A stretch of 34,706 nt of DNA from an uncultured Burkholderiales bacterium (GTDB lineage Bacteria; Pseudomonadota; Gammaproteobacteria; Burkholderiales; Burkholderiaceae_C). A model generated the notes under the pieces. The model searched no databases, had not been told where the DNA came from, and worked only from the letters and a program-made list of their open reading frames with translations. Positions 1 to 8,506 of the stretch are shown here, one piece after another; position 1 is the first letter of the stretch, and the number at the start of each line of letters is the position of its first letter. The stretch lies in the NCBI GenBank assembly GCA_937891665.1, contig CALAGS010000200.1, positions 1 to 34,706 on the forward strand, read 5' to 3'. A program made the position numbers and the translations under genes.

Positions 1-2
1 TG

Positions 3-419
3 TCCGCCATCACGCCGCCAGTGGCGATGGCAGTGTATGCAGCAAACGGCATTTCTCGAGGCACCCTGATGCAGACCAGCTGGGCCGCAGTTAAGCTAGG
101 CCTGACCGGGTACATCATCCCATTCATGTTCGTATTCGCACCGTCGTTGTTGTTGAAAGGCGATTTCTGGGTCGTGGCGCTGTCCACGGTGACCGCCACC
201 GTGGGTGTAATCTGTCTCGCAGGCGGGCTGCACAGCTACTTCTTTTTCGGACTTGCGCGCTGGTGGGAGCGGCTGCTGCTGATCGCGGCCGCTTTGGTGT
301 TGATCAAGCCCGGTTGGATGACCGACCTGTTGGGCCTGGCGCTGATCGGTGTCACCGTGGCCAGCCAGTTGATGCTAAGGGCCCCGGCCACTGACAACGT
401 CACCATCAAGGAATCCTAA
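3..419 (+). CDS. TRAP transporter large permease, C-terminal part (5' end outside window)
   Basis: This is the tail of an integral membrane permease of the tripartite ATP-independent periplasmic (TRAP) family, probably the fused 4TM/12TM type that imports organic acids with a periplasmic receptor. The reading frame is open from the first bases of the window, so the internal ATG at 21 is not the true start. The motif ITPPVAMAVYAANGISRG is the typical end of the DctM-like domain. It is followed by about four hydrophobic segments and a short hydrophilic tail ending ATDNVTIKES. The extra C-terminal membrane segments after the DctM core are characteristic of the fused permeases. The receptor gene is not visible here. 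The family call is from motif memory; the substrate cannot be told. Confidence 0.85.
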   Translation, partial: SAITPPVAMAVYAANGISRGTLMQTSWAAVKLGLTGYIIPFMFVFAPSLLLKGDFWVVALSTVTATVGVICLAGGLHSYFFFGLARWWERLLLIAAALVLIKPGWMTDLLGLALIGVTVASQLMLRAPATDNVTIKES

Positions 420-442
420 CGCCCATGTCGAAAGCTACAGAC

Positions 443-550
443 TTACTTTTTCAATCGACGAACAAGTTGCCAAGCACCAACAGCAACTGCGCCGGCGACC
501 AGTCCTGCCACTCCACCAGCCAAGTTACTCAATAGATCCGCACTACCATA
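443..550 (-). pseudogene. Possible C-terminal remnant of a membrane protein (DUF808-like tail)
   Basis: Between the TRAP gene and the next gene the minus strand has a short frame that opens right after a TGA at 551-553. It encodes about 35 residues ending in one hydrophobic Gly/Ala/Val helix and the basic tail WQLVRRLKK before TAA. Such a helix plus RRLKK end resembles the C terminus of DUF808/YedI-type membrane proteins, but the match rests on memory and the piece has no start codon. The rest of 420-704 shows no other gene. Confidence 0.22.
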
Positions 551-704
551 TCACCCAATTCAGAGACTGCCTATTAGCAGATGGGCTCCATCCGAACACT
601 GTGCGGCGGCCATGCACAGATGATCTAAAAGTACAGAATCTGGACACCCGCATTCCATCGTTATCAGCGCCTGAGCGCCGGGCCGACAGTCCTGATTGTT
701 TCAT

Positions 705-1667
705 TCAAGCCACTGTCGCCTTGCGGATTGCCGTGGCGGTGGCTTTGGCCTTGTCCGACTCAATGCGCAGGAGCGCAAGCTCGGCGGCCGAGACGCGATC
801 AATATTGGAGAAGTCCAGTTTCCACAAGTGCGAATCGCTCCAGCGCTGAGGCGATTGCACCGTCGTACGTGGGCCGGGCGCAGTCTCCAATAGTTTCAAT
901 GCAAGTTCCAGCGTGGCGGCCTGAGACGCACCGTCTTTTGGCTTACCCGCAGCATTGCCCAGCGGGAAGTCGGAGAAAACGAAGCGCGGTACACCGACAT
1001 GTTCCACGATGTCCTTCGCGCAACCCATCACCACCGTAGAGATTCCTGCAGCCTCGAGCGCACGGGCGGTGAGGCACATCGACTGGTGGCAAATCGGGCA
1101 GTTGGGAATCAAGATGGCCACATCTACACCGTCTGACTTGCAGCGCTCTATGATCATGGGAATGTCGACCTCGATCGTGTGGCGCTGGCTGCGATTGGTT
1201 GGTACGCCATGGAAGTTCTTGGCCAGCTTTCCAATTCGGCCCTGTGTGGCCAGCTTGCGCATCAACGGCAGCGGGAACCAAGAGTTGCTGTCTTCCATCG
1301 ACGTATGGATGCGATCAATTGCCACATGCGAAACGCGCACGTCATGGTCTTTCGATGTGTCCATCTCGTAAGGAACGAAGAACTTGGCGGCGGAATTGTA
1401 AGGCGCGCCCGGGCCTTGCGGCCCCTTGTCGGGCTGAAATGGAGCGGCTGTTGTCATCAAGGTCACAGTCGATTCAGACAAGGCCTTCTTGAGCGGCCGA
1501 AACGGCACGTCGATGTAGTGAGCGTAGCGGTACGGGTTGTTATAACCCAGGGCCATGTACCAGTCGCGCGTGCGCTTCATGTAGGGCACATGGCTGTCGT
1601 CGTCAGATGCGAAGCCAAGCTGCGAATCGAGCTCTACTTGATTCAGTTGGAGCGATTCGGTCATCAT
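705..1667 (-). CDS. GrdB-like glycine/sarcosine/betaine reductase family protein (selenoprotein B family, Cys form)
   Basis: The 320-residue protein resembles the selenoprotein B family of glycine/betaine/sarcosine/D-proline reductases, in the non-selenium form found in aerobic proteobacteria. Supporting segments are DVRVSHVAIDR (about 109-119), FPLPLMRKLATQGRIGKLA (131-149), and the cysteine motif NCPICHQS (189-196) followed by ARALEAAGISTVVMG and FSDFPLGNAAGKP. Cys190, Cys193 and His194 look like the redox or metal site. No TGA codon interrupts the frame, so selenocysteine is not needed. The start is supported by AAAGGAAA about 9 nt upstream of a tandem ATGATG. No GrdA or GrdC partner lies nearby, so a true Stickland glycine reductase is unlikely. 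The actual substrate is unknown. Confidence 0.6.
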   Translation of the reverse strand: MMTESLQLNQVELDSQLGFASDDDSHVPYMKRTRDWYMALGYNNPYRYAHYIDVPFRPLKKALSESTVTLMTTAAPFQPDKGPQGPGAPYNSAAKFFVPYEMDTSKDHDVRVSHVAIDRIHTSMEDSNSWFPLPLMRKLATQGRIGKLAKNFHGVPTNRSQRHTIEVDIPMIIERCKSDGVDVAILIPNCPICHQSMCLTARALEAAGISTVVMGCAKDIVEHVGVPRFVFSDFPLGNAAGKPKDGASQAATLELALKLLETAPGPRTTVQSPQRWSDSHLWKLDFSNIDRVSAAELALLRIESDKAKATATAIRKATVA

Positions 1668-1949
1668 AGAAATTTTCCTTTCAGCCGCGCTGGGCCAGCG
1701 ATTTTAGAAAGAGGCCTGTGAATGGCGACGAATTGGATACGTACGAAGCGTAGCGCAGCACGCTGGCACTGGCAAGTGTCGCGCCATTTGGTTTTCGCTA
1801 GTCGCGTTTCCTAGCAAACTGTACCAAGTTGATTCAACACTCCCCATAGCGTTCAGAGCTGGACGAATAATTAAAACATCAGAGAAGATGCAATGACACA
1901 GTTTATTGCACATCAATGTTTGATAGCTTGTAGGCCGCATTCTAAGTAA

Positions 1950-2702
1950 TCAGTTCAAGCGCGCAGAAATTTCACTTGCAACGCGCTGAATAAGCGGAGT
2001 TAGCTTGCTCTGATCTATGACTGCCATTCGATTTACACTGGTTACGAGTGCTAGGGCGCCAATCACTTCGCCCTCACCTTGGTGCAGTGGCACAGCAATA
2101 GCTGCTAAATTAGTTTCCAACTCACCATTAGAAAAGTAAAAACCGCTCTTCCGAATCCGGCTGTAATATCGCCTAAAGTCTGCCCAATTTATTGGTAAAC
2201 CTGCTTCAGCAATTTCGGCCTGGTGTGAGTCAAACAACTTGTGCAATTGAGTCGTTGGCAAACCTGCAAGAATAACTTTTGGAGCGCCCCCTTTAAACAG
2301 CGGACGAGGTCTACCACGTCCATAGCTCAAGTTGGCTGGTGTAGATGCAAATTCACGGTAGGTATCAAGTAATTGGTCACCACGGAGGCTTGACACTACG
2401 CAGTCGAAACCTGTTTGCAATACCAATTCTTTCAACAGAGGAATACCACATTGCAAAACAGGATCAGCTTGCCGAATATAGTGATCGAGCACAATGATTC
2501 TAGGACCCAGTGTGAACTTTGCATTCGCACCACGTTGCAGAATTCCCGCATCACTTAGCGTTTTTAGGTATCTATAACTTGTAGGTAAAGAAACATCAAG
2601 CTGCTCACTGATGTCCTCTGCATTCCAATGAAGACGTTGATCTGAAAACAGATCTAGTACGCTTAGCATGCGTGAAAGACTGGAGTCGGCTTTATCAATC
2701 AT
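1950..2702 (-). CDS. IclR-family transcriptional regulator
   Basis: A 250-residue DNA-binding regulator with the IclR layout. The N-terminal winged helix-turn-helix covers about residues 8-70, with recognition helix region SYRYLKTLSDAGIL. The C-terminal effector-binding (GAF-like) domain covers about 80-245 and contains the family signature region around GYLSN-like FYFSNGELETNLAAIAVPL. IclR proteins commonly control aromatic catabolic operons. Here the gene is the last of three on the minus strand, 16 nt after the flavin monooxygenase, so it is probably co-transcribed and autoregulated with the VOC and hydroxylase genes. The likely operator region is the divergent intergenic stretch 4794-4931. 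The inducer is unknown, but an aromatic acid fits the neighbours. Confidence 0.9.
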   Translation of the reverse strand: MIDKADSSLSRMLSVLDLFSDQRLHWNAEDISEQLDVSLPTSYRYLKTLSDAGILQRGANAKFTLGPRIIVLDHYIRQADPVLQCGIPLLKELVLQTGFDCVVSSLRGDQLLDTYREFASTPANLSYGRGRPRPLFKGGAPKVILAGLPTTQLHKLFDSHQAEIAEAGLPINWADFRRYYSRIRKSGFYFSNGELETNLAAIAVPLHQGEGEVIGALALVTSVNRMAVIDQSKLTPLIQRVASEISARLN

Positions 2703-2718
2703 GCGGAACTTTAAATCT

Positions 2719-4224
2719 TCAATGAGCTAGCACTAGCAAGTTGGACAATAAAGCACTGATACTGTCCAGCTCTGCGCTAGATTGAGCTGTACCCAATATA
2801 TATCGATCCGGACGTACCATGACAGCCCGCACATTATTCTGCAAAAGCCACGTCTGAATTTCAGACGAACTTGCTGGTACCAGCACGACACTGTGAAACA
2901 GCCAACGTTCGCGGGTAACTTCGCTAACGTCATTTAAAACATCCTCAAAACCGATTACAGCAAAGTTCAACCCTAGCTCAACATCTAGCAAGCGACCATC
3001 AGACAGCTTAGGCTGAGGAAATATTTGGGCTACTGGGGCATCTTCGCCCTGCCAAAAACCTGGCCCAAGCTGCGGAGCAGGAAATTGAAACATTTCAGGC
3101 TGACCTTTGTTAAACTTCGCGTCGCGCTCGCGCGCAGCATCCGCATCAGTTGTCTGGATAATGCCGCCAAGTTTGACTGCTAAATCAATGAAAGCATGAA
3201 CATGTGGCCCACGTTCACTTTCATAAGTATCCAACAACCCTTCGTCAAATCGACCGCGAAGCACAGCTTCAAGTTTCCAAGCTAAGTTGGATGCATCTCG
3301 AATGGCAGCGCACATACCTTGACCTAAAAATGGCGGGGTTTGATGTGCCGCATCGCCAGCTATAAACAAACGACCTTTGCGCCAAGTCTGAGCAATTACT
3401 GAATGAAAAGTGTAAATAACAGCACGCTCGATTTCTGCTTGCTCGGGTGTAATCCAGTTGCTAACCAATTTCCATAGAGTTTCGGACTTGACCAATTGTT
3501 CTTCATCGTCACCGGGCATGATCATGATTTCCCATCTGCGCCGATTACCCGTGACGTTGCAATATGTCATTGGGCGTGAAGGATCGCAATGCTGCACTGT
3601 GTGATCTGGTAATTGGGGCACTTCCTTTTTCAGAAGAGCATCAAACACCAACCAAGGTTGGTGTAGACCAAGATCCAGCGTAGACGAACCAATTAACTTG
3701 CGCACCATTGAACGCGCGCCATCGCAACCAATCACATACTTCGCTCTCACTTCAAACTCATTGTCAATTAGCAAGTTTTTTACCTGCAAAGTGGCCTGCT
3801 CACTGTCATCTTCAATCGAAGTAACTTCATGGCTACAGTGAACCTGAACATTGGGATATCGACGGATTCCATGACGAAGCACAGCTTCAAGCTCAGGTTG
3901 ATGAAAATAGTGGTTGGTAGCACAGCCGTGAGGACCTCGCTCGGAGGTTCCTGCACGAATCAATAGGGTCTCGCCAGCTGCATTGTTGAAATACATACCC
4001 TTCAACCCAGGACGCGATATAGCCTCTACTTCACGTCGTAAACCAAGAGTTTCAAACACTCTCATGACTTCACCGTCAAAGTGAATAGCGCGAGGCAACG
4101 GATATATTTCAGCATCCCGCTCAAGAACTACAACTGACAGGTCATACTGCCCCAAAAGGTTGGCTATCGTGACACCAGCAGGACCATACCCGATGATGGC
4201 CACATCAAAAATACCGTTGCTCAT
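2719..4224 (-). CDS. FAD-dependent aromatic hydroxylase, MhpA-like
   Basis: A 501-residue class A flavoprotein monooxygenase, closest in style to 3-(3-hydroxyphenyl)propionate hydroxylase MhpA. It would use NAD(P)H and O2 to hydroxylate a phenolic ring. The dinucleotide-binding motif is VAIIGYGPAGVTIANLLG near residues 8-25, the DG motif is VIGCDGARSMVRK at about 163-175, and the second FAD motif is FIAGDAAHQTPPFLGQGM at about 287-304. The C-terminal 110 residues form the thioredoxin-like tail of this family. The start overlaps the VOC gene stop by 4 nt, so translation is coupled. No MhpB/MhpC-like ring-cleavage enzymes lie beside it, so the pathway is incomplete here and the true substrate is uncertain. 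Confidence 0.85.
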   Translation of the reverse strand: MSNGIFDVAIIGYGPAGVTIANLLGQYDLSVVVLERDAEIYPLPRAIHFDGEVMRVFETLGLRREVEAISRPGLKGMYFNNAAGETLLIRAGTSERGPHGCATNHYFHQPELEAVLRHGIRRYPNVQVHCSHEVTSIEDDSEQATLQVKNLLIDNEFEVRAKYVIGCDGARSMVRKLIGSSTLDLGLHQPWLVFDALLKKEVPQLPDHTVQHCDPSRPMTYCNVTGNRRRWEIMIMPGDDEEQLVKSETLWKLVSNWITPEQAEIERAVIYTFHSVIAQTWRKGRLFIAGDAAHQTPPFLGQGMCAAIRDASNLAWKLEAVLRGRFDEGLLDTYESERGPHVHAFIDLAVKLGGIIQTTDADAARERDAKFNKGQPEMFQFPAPQLGPGFWQGEDAPVAQIFPQPKLSDGRLLDVELGLNFAVIGFEDVLNDVSEVTRERWLFHSVVLVPASSSEIQTWLLQNNVRAVMVRPDRYILGTAQSSAELDSISALLSNLLVLAH

Positions 4225-4793
4225 TTTTTGTAGCCCATGAGCGTTTCCATTTCAGATTGCCACTGAGCACGACTGCGAAATTTAGGTCGACTGCGCGCTA
4301 AGGCTTCAGCTGACGCCATGACTGATTCATCGCTTTGATCTAGATCTATCGTTTCACGCAAAGGTTGCTCACAGTACCATGGCATGTCCATGAAAACTTC
4401 TATACGGTTTCCCTCTGGGTCACGAAAGTAAATTGATATGGCATTGCCATGCGAGACTGCGGCTAGATCGGATACATCGGGCTCAGCCAGTGTTCGCTTT
4501 CGCAATTCACGCAGCGTGGCCAAATCAGGAACTCGCAGTGAAATTTGATTGATCACACTGAACGTCAAGTCAGTCGGCCGACCACTGGCCAAAACGATTT
4601 GGTGATGCTCGGAAGGGTCTCGACTTAAAAATATCAATTCAACTGCACCCAGATTGCCATGGTCGGTCTGAAAAAACCCCAACACATCGCGATAAAAGCG
4701 AGCCATGCGCTGAATATCGCGCACATAAAACCCCATATGGCTGAACGTCAGCGCTTTAGGGTGACCAAGAGGACTTGACATTCTCCGCCCCAT
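4221..4793 (-). CDS. VOC-family protein (glyoxalase/extradiol dioxygenase superfamily)
   Basis: A 190-residue vicinal-oxygen-chelate protein with two beta-alpha-beta-beta-beta modules. His19 (FSHMGFYV) and Glu132 (GNRIEVFMD) fit metal ligands, and EHHQIVL (62-68) supplies further histidines. The second-module position that is often His reads NQISLRV. The C-terminal 50 residues are a charged extension typical of VOC proteins encoded with aromatic hydroxylases. It is first in a minus-strand operon with the MhpA-like hydroxylase and IclR regulator. A role in cleaving or isomerising the hydroxylated product is inference. The ATG at 4793 has no clear ribosome site; the ATG at 4781 is preceded by GGGGCGGAGA and is an equally good start. 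Confidence 0.8.
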   Translation of the reverse strand: MGRRMSSPLGHPKALTFSHMGFYVRDIQRMARFYRDVLGFFQTDHGNLGAVELIFLSRDPSEHHQIVLASGRPTDLTFSVINQISLRVPDLATLRELRKRTLAEPDVSDLAAVSHGNAISIYFRDPEGNRIEVFMDMPWYCEQPLRETIDLDQSDESVMASAEALARSRPKFRSRAQWQSEMETLMGYKK

Positions 4794-4931
4794 TTCTTGA
4801 AAATAATTGAATTTTATGGTTGCATATGTTGATATTTATCTAGTGGTTTATCCCATTATGATAATTAATAGATTTGTTGAAAATTCTGGCCATGCACTTG
4901 GTTTTTGATTTTTTAATTCAGGAGACTCCCC

Positions 4932-5915
4932 ATGAACCCAATTTCCAGTCGTTTAGGCCTCGCGGTGCTGAGCATAGGCTTGCTAATTGCCTTGCCGGTC
5001 TCTGCACAAACGGCTGTTTGGCCTAACAAACCAGTTACTTTAGTGGTTGGCACGCCCGCTGGTGGCGCAATAGATGCCTATGCCCGCACATTGGCAGATC
5101 AGCTGACCAAGCAAACGGGAGGTACCTTCCTCGTTGAAAATCGTGCGGGAGCGGGCGGAAACCTGAGTGCAGAGCATGTCCTGAAGTCACCTGCTGACGG
5201 CCATAGCATTTGGGTCACTACTCACGCTATGTTCACCATTAACCCCTCGGCTTACCCTCAACTGCGTTGGAAACAGACAGATTTCAAACCAATCGCGAAA
5301 GGGATCGAGAGCCCCTTGTTGCTCGTGGTTCATCCTTCCGTTCCTGCGCGCACTTTACCTGAGCTCGCTTCCTGGCTAGTAGCCAATCCGTCCAAAGCTG
5401 CTTATGCCTCTTTTAGCCCAGGGACGCCGTCCCATTTTTTAGGTTTCCAACTGAATGAGCGGCTAAAGCTGAACATGGTCCACGTGCCTTACAAAGGCTC
5501 AGCCCCTCAACTCAATGATCTTATTGGCGGCCAGGTCTTGTTAGGATTTACACAAATGCAAGGTGCTATGCAGCAAGTGCAAGCAGGTAAGTTGCATGCG
5601 ATTGCAATCACAAGCCTCGAACGCTCACGCTTTTTACCCCAAGTGCCTACACTGGCAGAATTGGGACACCGTGACCTGAGCTTACAAGTTTGGTTTGGAC
5701 TAGTTGCCCCAGTTGCTACCCCACCTAAGGTGATTGAAGTCATCACAGCAGCTGTTGTGAAAGCGCAAGGAGATACAACTTACCGCACCAAACTTGAAGC
5801 ACAAGGATTTGAAGTGCCTCGCGAGTCTGGCAGTGCATTCGAAACCACTATTTTGAATGACACTGCTAGATGGGCTCGAGTCGTACAAGCCACCGGATTC
5901 AAGGCGAACGATTAA
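4932..5915 (+). CDS. Bug-family (TctC-like) periplasmic solute receptor
   Basis: A 327-residue exported binding protein of the Bordetella uptake gene (Bug/TctC) family, which deliver carboxylates or aromatic acids to tripartite tricarboxylate transporters. The N terminus is a clear Sec signal peptide ending ALPVSAQ. The mature part opens with WPNKPVTLVVGTPAGGAIDAYAR, then VENRAGAGGN (45-80), the usual ligand-loop sequences. The start is supported by AGGAGA about 6 nt upstream. It is divergent from the VOC-hydroxylase-IclR operon, which suggests shared regulation and that it captures that operon's substrate. No TctA or TctB membrane genes are adjacent, as is common for orphan Bug proteins in Burkholderiales. 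Confidence 0.9.
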   Translation: MNPISSRLGLAVLSIGLLIALPVSAQTAVWPNKPVTLVVGTPAGGAIDAYARTLADQLTKQTGGTFLVENRAGAGGNLSAEHVLKSPADGHSIWVTTHAMFTINPSAYPQLRWKQTDFKPIAKGIESPLLLVVHPSVPARTLPELASWLVANPSKAAYASFSPGTPSHFLGFQLNERLKLNMVHVPYKGSAPQLNDLIGGQVLLGFTQMQGAMQQVQAGKLHAIAITSLERSRFLPQVPTLAELGHRDLSLQVWFGLVAPVATPPKVIEVITAAVVKAQGDTTYRTKLEAQGFEVPRESGSAFETTILNDTARWARVVQATGFKAND

Positions 5916-6080
5916 ATTGAACTAAGTCTAAAAAATTGGCCTAGATGAAAGCACTTTTGGCCTCATCACGCAGTGCTAGTTGAAAGCTGGCGTGCCGCAA
6001 TCACTTGATTGCTAGTGATATATGTCAACTTACTCAGTTTATTACACTTCAATTTTCTATGACTTGTAACTCTAAAATAA

Positions 6081-6117
6081 CAAGCGTAGCTTGAAAAAAC
6101 TGTTTGCTGATCAGCAA
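6081..6117. terminator. Weak hairpins between convergent genes
   Basis: The gap 5916-6148 lies between two convergent genes and holds no ORF. On the minus strand CAAGC-tac-GCTTG (6081-6093) is followed by TTATTTT, a weak candidate terminator for the oxidase/rhodanese operon. A perfect 14-bp palindrome TTGCTGATCAGCAA lies at 6104-6117. A further stem ATCACT/AGTGAT sits at 6000-6019 without a T run. None is strong. Confidence 0.3.
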
Positions 6118-6148
6118 TTTATACATGCATGACCCCAAAACTAAAATC

Positions 6149-6613
6149 TCAATGCTTGGCAGGCCCCGCGGCTTTGACCGCCGCGTCAAATCCACCTTTA
6201 GCCTGCCACTCTATCATGCCGCCTTGTAAGATGCGAACGTTTTCCCAACCCGCCACGCGCAGCGCAAATCCAGCTTGTGCCGACAGCGAACCAGAGTTGC
6301 AATAAATGATCACTGGCTTATTTTTGGGAATAGTATTGCGCTTCGCCAGAACTTGACGCCAGTCTATGTTGATGGCACCGGGTATGTGTCCCTTGGCAAA
6401 TTGCGCTGGATCACGCGCATCGATCACAACCATCTTAGGCCACTCATCTTTAGGAATTTGTTCGGCAAAAATAACACCTCCGCCGTAGTCCACAAACTCC
6501 AGATAGGCCTCCATTTCGTCGGCGGCAATGGCTTTGTTATCGGCATGAGCAGTTGGGGCTAGCAGCAAGCTGCCAGAGATAACGACCGCGAGGGCGAGGT
6601 TACGAAAATGCAT
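6149..6613 (-). CDS. Exported single-domain rhodanese-like protein
   Basis: A 154-residue periplasmic rhodanese-domain protein. It starts with a Sec signal peptide (residues 1-24, LLLAPTAHA cut). The domain shows VVIDARDPAQFAKGHIPGAINID (62-84), then the active-site loop YCNSGSLS with catalytic Cys105, and the ending GWENVRILQGGMIEW. Such proteins move sulfane sulfur or act as thiol redox factors. The start is backed by GGAG nine bases upstream. It is the last gene of the cbb3-like oxidase run on the minus strand, 39 nt after the membrane protein gene. A role in copper or haem thiol chemistry in the periplasm during oxidase assembly is inferred only from position. Confidence 0.88.
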   Translation of the reverse strand: MHFRNLALAVVISGSLLLAPTAHADNKAIAADEMEAYLEFVDYGGGVIFAEQIPKDEWPKMVVIDARDPAQFAKGHIPGAINIDWRQVLAKRNTIPKNKPVIIYCNSGSLSAQAGFALRVAGWENVRILQGGMIEWQAKGGFDAAVKAAGPAKH

Positions 6614-6652
6614 GGTGTCTCCAGTTCGAAAGATAATATTAGTAAAGACGAA

Positions 6653-7255
6653 TTAAAAACCTTCGATCCGATCTTCAGGCTTAGAGTTATTTCGGTTGAT
6701 CCGAAACGCCCATGCGCAAGCAAGCGCGATACCCAATGCAACAACACCATAGCCAGCGCTAAGTTGACTTTCCATTGAGTATGCATTGCAGAGTCGTCTT
6801 TCAGTGGTTGCCAGAAATACACCTGTTGTGATCAACATCGATACGATGTAACCCACAAAGAAAAGCTGCAACACTGCTGGTGAACGACTGATTGACGTTT
6901 TAACAAGCGCTCCGCTGGCTATCAACGACAGAAGTTTAAACACATCCACTTGGGGCATGACGACTGCTCGGTCGATGGATATGGGCAGCATCCAATAGGT
7001 GATGATGAACTGGGCTGCGATGAAGCCCGTTAACCCAAACCGGTTCCAATGACCTAGTGATGTTTTCTTTATTTCCCAACCGCTGCTCATCAAAAACCAG
7101 CCGCTTGCAAAAAGTATTGGCATTTGAATCACCATATGCCAGGTCATACTCTGTTCAATCAGACTACGCCCTGGTGGTACCGACAATGCGCTACCCAGCA
7201 GACATAGGACCAGCCCAATCCATACGGCAAACGGAAAAAATCTCTGACGCATCAT
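6653..7255 (-). CDS. Multi-pass membrane protein of the oxidase cluster (possible CtaG-like assembly factor)
   Basis: A 200-residue protein with about six hydrophobic segments and a short charged tail. The segment SMTWHMVIQMPILFASGW recalls the His-containing membrane helices of caa3-type CtaG copper assembly factors, and RLCNAYSMESQLSAGYGVVAL is a distinct loop-plus-helix near the C terminus. The match to CtaG is weak and no confident family can be named. Its start overlaps the SCO stop codon by 4 nt (ATGA), so the two are translationally coupled. Being next to SCO, a copper chaperone for cytochrome oxidase, suggests a role in oxidase copper insertion. Confidence 0.65.
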   Translation of the reverse strand: MMRQRFFPFAVWIGLVLCLLGSALSVPPGRSLIEQSMTWHMVIQMPILFASGWFLMSSGWEIKKTSLGHWNRFGLTGFIAAQFIITYWMLPISIDRAVVMPQVDVFKLLSLIASGALVKTSISRSPAVLQLFFVGYIVSMLITTGVFLATTERRLCNAYSMESQLSAGYGVVALGIALACAWAFRINRNNSKPEDRIEGF

Positions 7256-7917
7256 GGCGAATTAGCCAATGCAGTGTCTAGGGCTACTGTCGCATCGAGG
7301 TAATCGACGATGCGGAATAGCCGACCTGCACCGCTAACCAGATGCAATGCGGCATTGTGTTCAAACTCTCCTAGCGGTGCCGGAATAACGATGATGCCAA
7401 AGGCATCAAGCAACTGCCGCCTATCAAGCGGCGAGCTAAGGCTAACCACGTTCCAAATGGCTGGGTCCATGCGCATGCGGTCGCGGTATATTTGAAGCGC
7501 ATCGGCGGTATCGTGGGCAGGATCGAAGCTAACCGATAACAGCCCAACCTTGTCTTCGAGCCCTCGAAGTCGAATTTGATTTTGTAACTGCTGGAAGACT
7601 GATCCGAGCGTGGTGCAAATCGTCTGGCAACGTGTGTAGACAAAGTCTACAATCCAGACCTTTCCACCGTCAGCAAGCAACTGTCGCAGTGTGCTGTGAT
7701 TTCCATCGGCATCGTAGACTGACAGCTCAGGCACGAGAGATGGGGTGTTGGCAACTTCGGTGCGCCGAAGTGTCTCGGTAGTAAAAGCGTTGCCATGCGC
7801 TGTTGCCTGTAGTAGCACAATTAACCCAAGAGCTAGGACAACTGTGCTGGCCAGGAATGTCTTCCATAAGCCCGCAGCGGCGCGGCCCTCAGACGCCAGA
7901 CTTAAGTTCTTGGCCAC
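7252..7917 (-). CDS. SCO1/SenC-family copper chaperone of cytochrome oxidase
   Basis: A membrane-anchored periplasmic thioredoxin-fold protein that helps deliver copper to oxidases. After one N-terminal transmembrane helix (TFLASTVVLALGLIVLL) the sequence has the CxxxC motif CQTIC in the context VDFVYTRCQTIC, the segment LLSVSFDPAHDT, and a conserved His in EFEHNAALHLV. These are the three copper ligands of Sco proteins. The open frame extends up to ATG 8007 and ATG 7950, but both overlap the cytochrome c gene heavily. GTG 7917, with GGACGGAG about 10 nt upstream, gives a 221-residue protein and a short overlap, so I chose it; 7950 is an alternative. Confidence 0.85.
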   Translation of the reverse strand: MAKNLSLASEGRAAAGLWKTFLASTVVLALGLIVLLQATAHGNAFTTETLRRTEVANTPSLVPELSVYDADGNHSTLRQLLADGGKVWIVDFVYTRCQTICTTLGSVFQQLQNQIRLRGLEDKVGLLSVSFDPAHDTADALQIYRDRMRMDPAIWNVVSLSSPLDRRQLLDAFGIIVIPAPLGEFEHNAALHLVSGAGRLFRIVDYLDATVALDTALANSP

Positions 7918-8506
7918 CTTTGTAGGGCTCCGTCCTTGACTTTGTTGCATCGCGTTGAGCTGCGACGGTTCCAGGCTCAATCTCAGCGGACTTGTTGCCC
8001 CAGTCACTTCGGATATAGCTCATGACGGCGGCCAAGTCGCCATCGCTCAGGCTTTTCCAAGCAGGCATAGCCCCCTTGTAAACCGTGCCCTTCACTTCCA
8101 TCTCGCCGTTCACGCCATGCAGCATGATAAATGTGAGGATCTTTTCGTCGCCGACCACCCATTCGGACCCGGCTAAAGGTGGAAAGACCCCAGGGATACC
8201 CAGTCCAGTTGCCTGATGGCAAGCCGCACATTTACCAATGTAGATCTGTTTGCCGTCAGCCTTTTGCGCAGCATTGACGGCTGCTACGGGTGGACGCAAG
8301 GATGTCGTAGTGCGTTGGTCACCGTAGGAAGACTCCTCACCTGACGGTGTACTGTAAATGTAGAAAGCTCCCCACATCGCCATAGCACCTAAGAACATGG
8401 TCAAAAACCACGGCAAAGGACGAACGCCTTCATCCGGATCTGGGAGTTCGCGCTGACGCTGGGGCGACTTTTCCGGCGTATCGTCTGGTAAACGTTGGTT
8501 CATCAT
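7889..8506 (-). CDS. Membrane-anchored monohaem cytochrome c
   Basis: A 205-residue cytochrome c with an N-terminal membrane anchor (PWFLTMFLGAMAMWGAFYIY, 32-51) and one class I haem domain. The haem site is CAACH (93-97) and the likely sixth ligand is Met147 in GAMPAW, followed by DLAAVMSYIRSDWGN. In a classic cbb3 oxidase the third subunit CcoP carries two haems; here only one CXXCH exists, so this protein takes the CcoP place with a single haem. The charged N terminus before the helix also resembles CcoP. Its start overlaps ccoO by 4 nt. It probably passes electrons to the CcoO/CcoN core. Confidence 0.88.
   Translation of the reverse strand: MMNQRLPDDTPEKSPQRQRELPDPDEGVRPLPWFLTMFLGAMAMWGAFYIYSTPSGEESSYGDQRTTTSLRPPVAAVNAAQKADGKQIYIGKCAACHQATGLGIPGVFPPLAGSEWVVGDEKILTFIMLHGVNGEMEVKGTVYKGAMPAWKSLSDGDLAAVMSYIRSDWGNKSAEIEPGTVAAQRDATKSRTEPYKGGQELKSGV

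Noticed and set aside
1179..1721. A 180-residue plus frame
   Set aside because: Antisense to the GrdB-like gene, whose minus-strand product has coherent family motifs and a ribosome site.
1704..1940. A 78-residue minus frame between the GrdB-like and IclR genes
   Set aside because: No recognisable domain, odd composition and no ribosome site; it looks like intergenic sequence.
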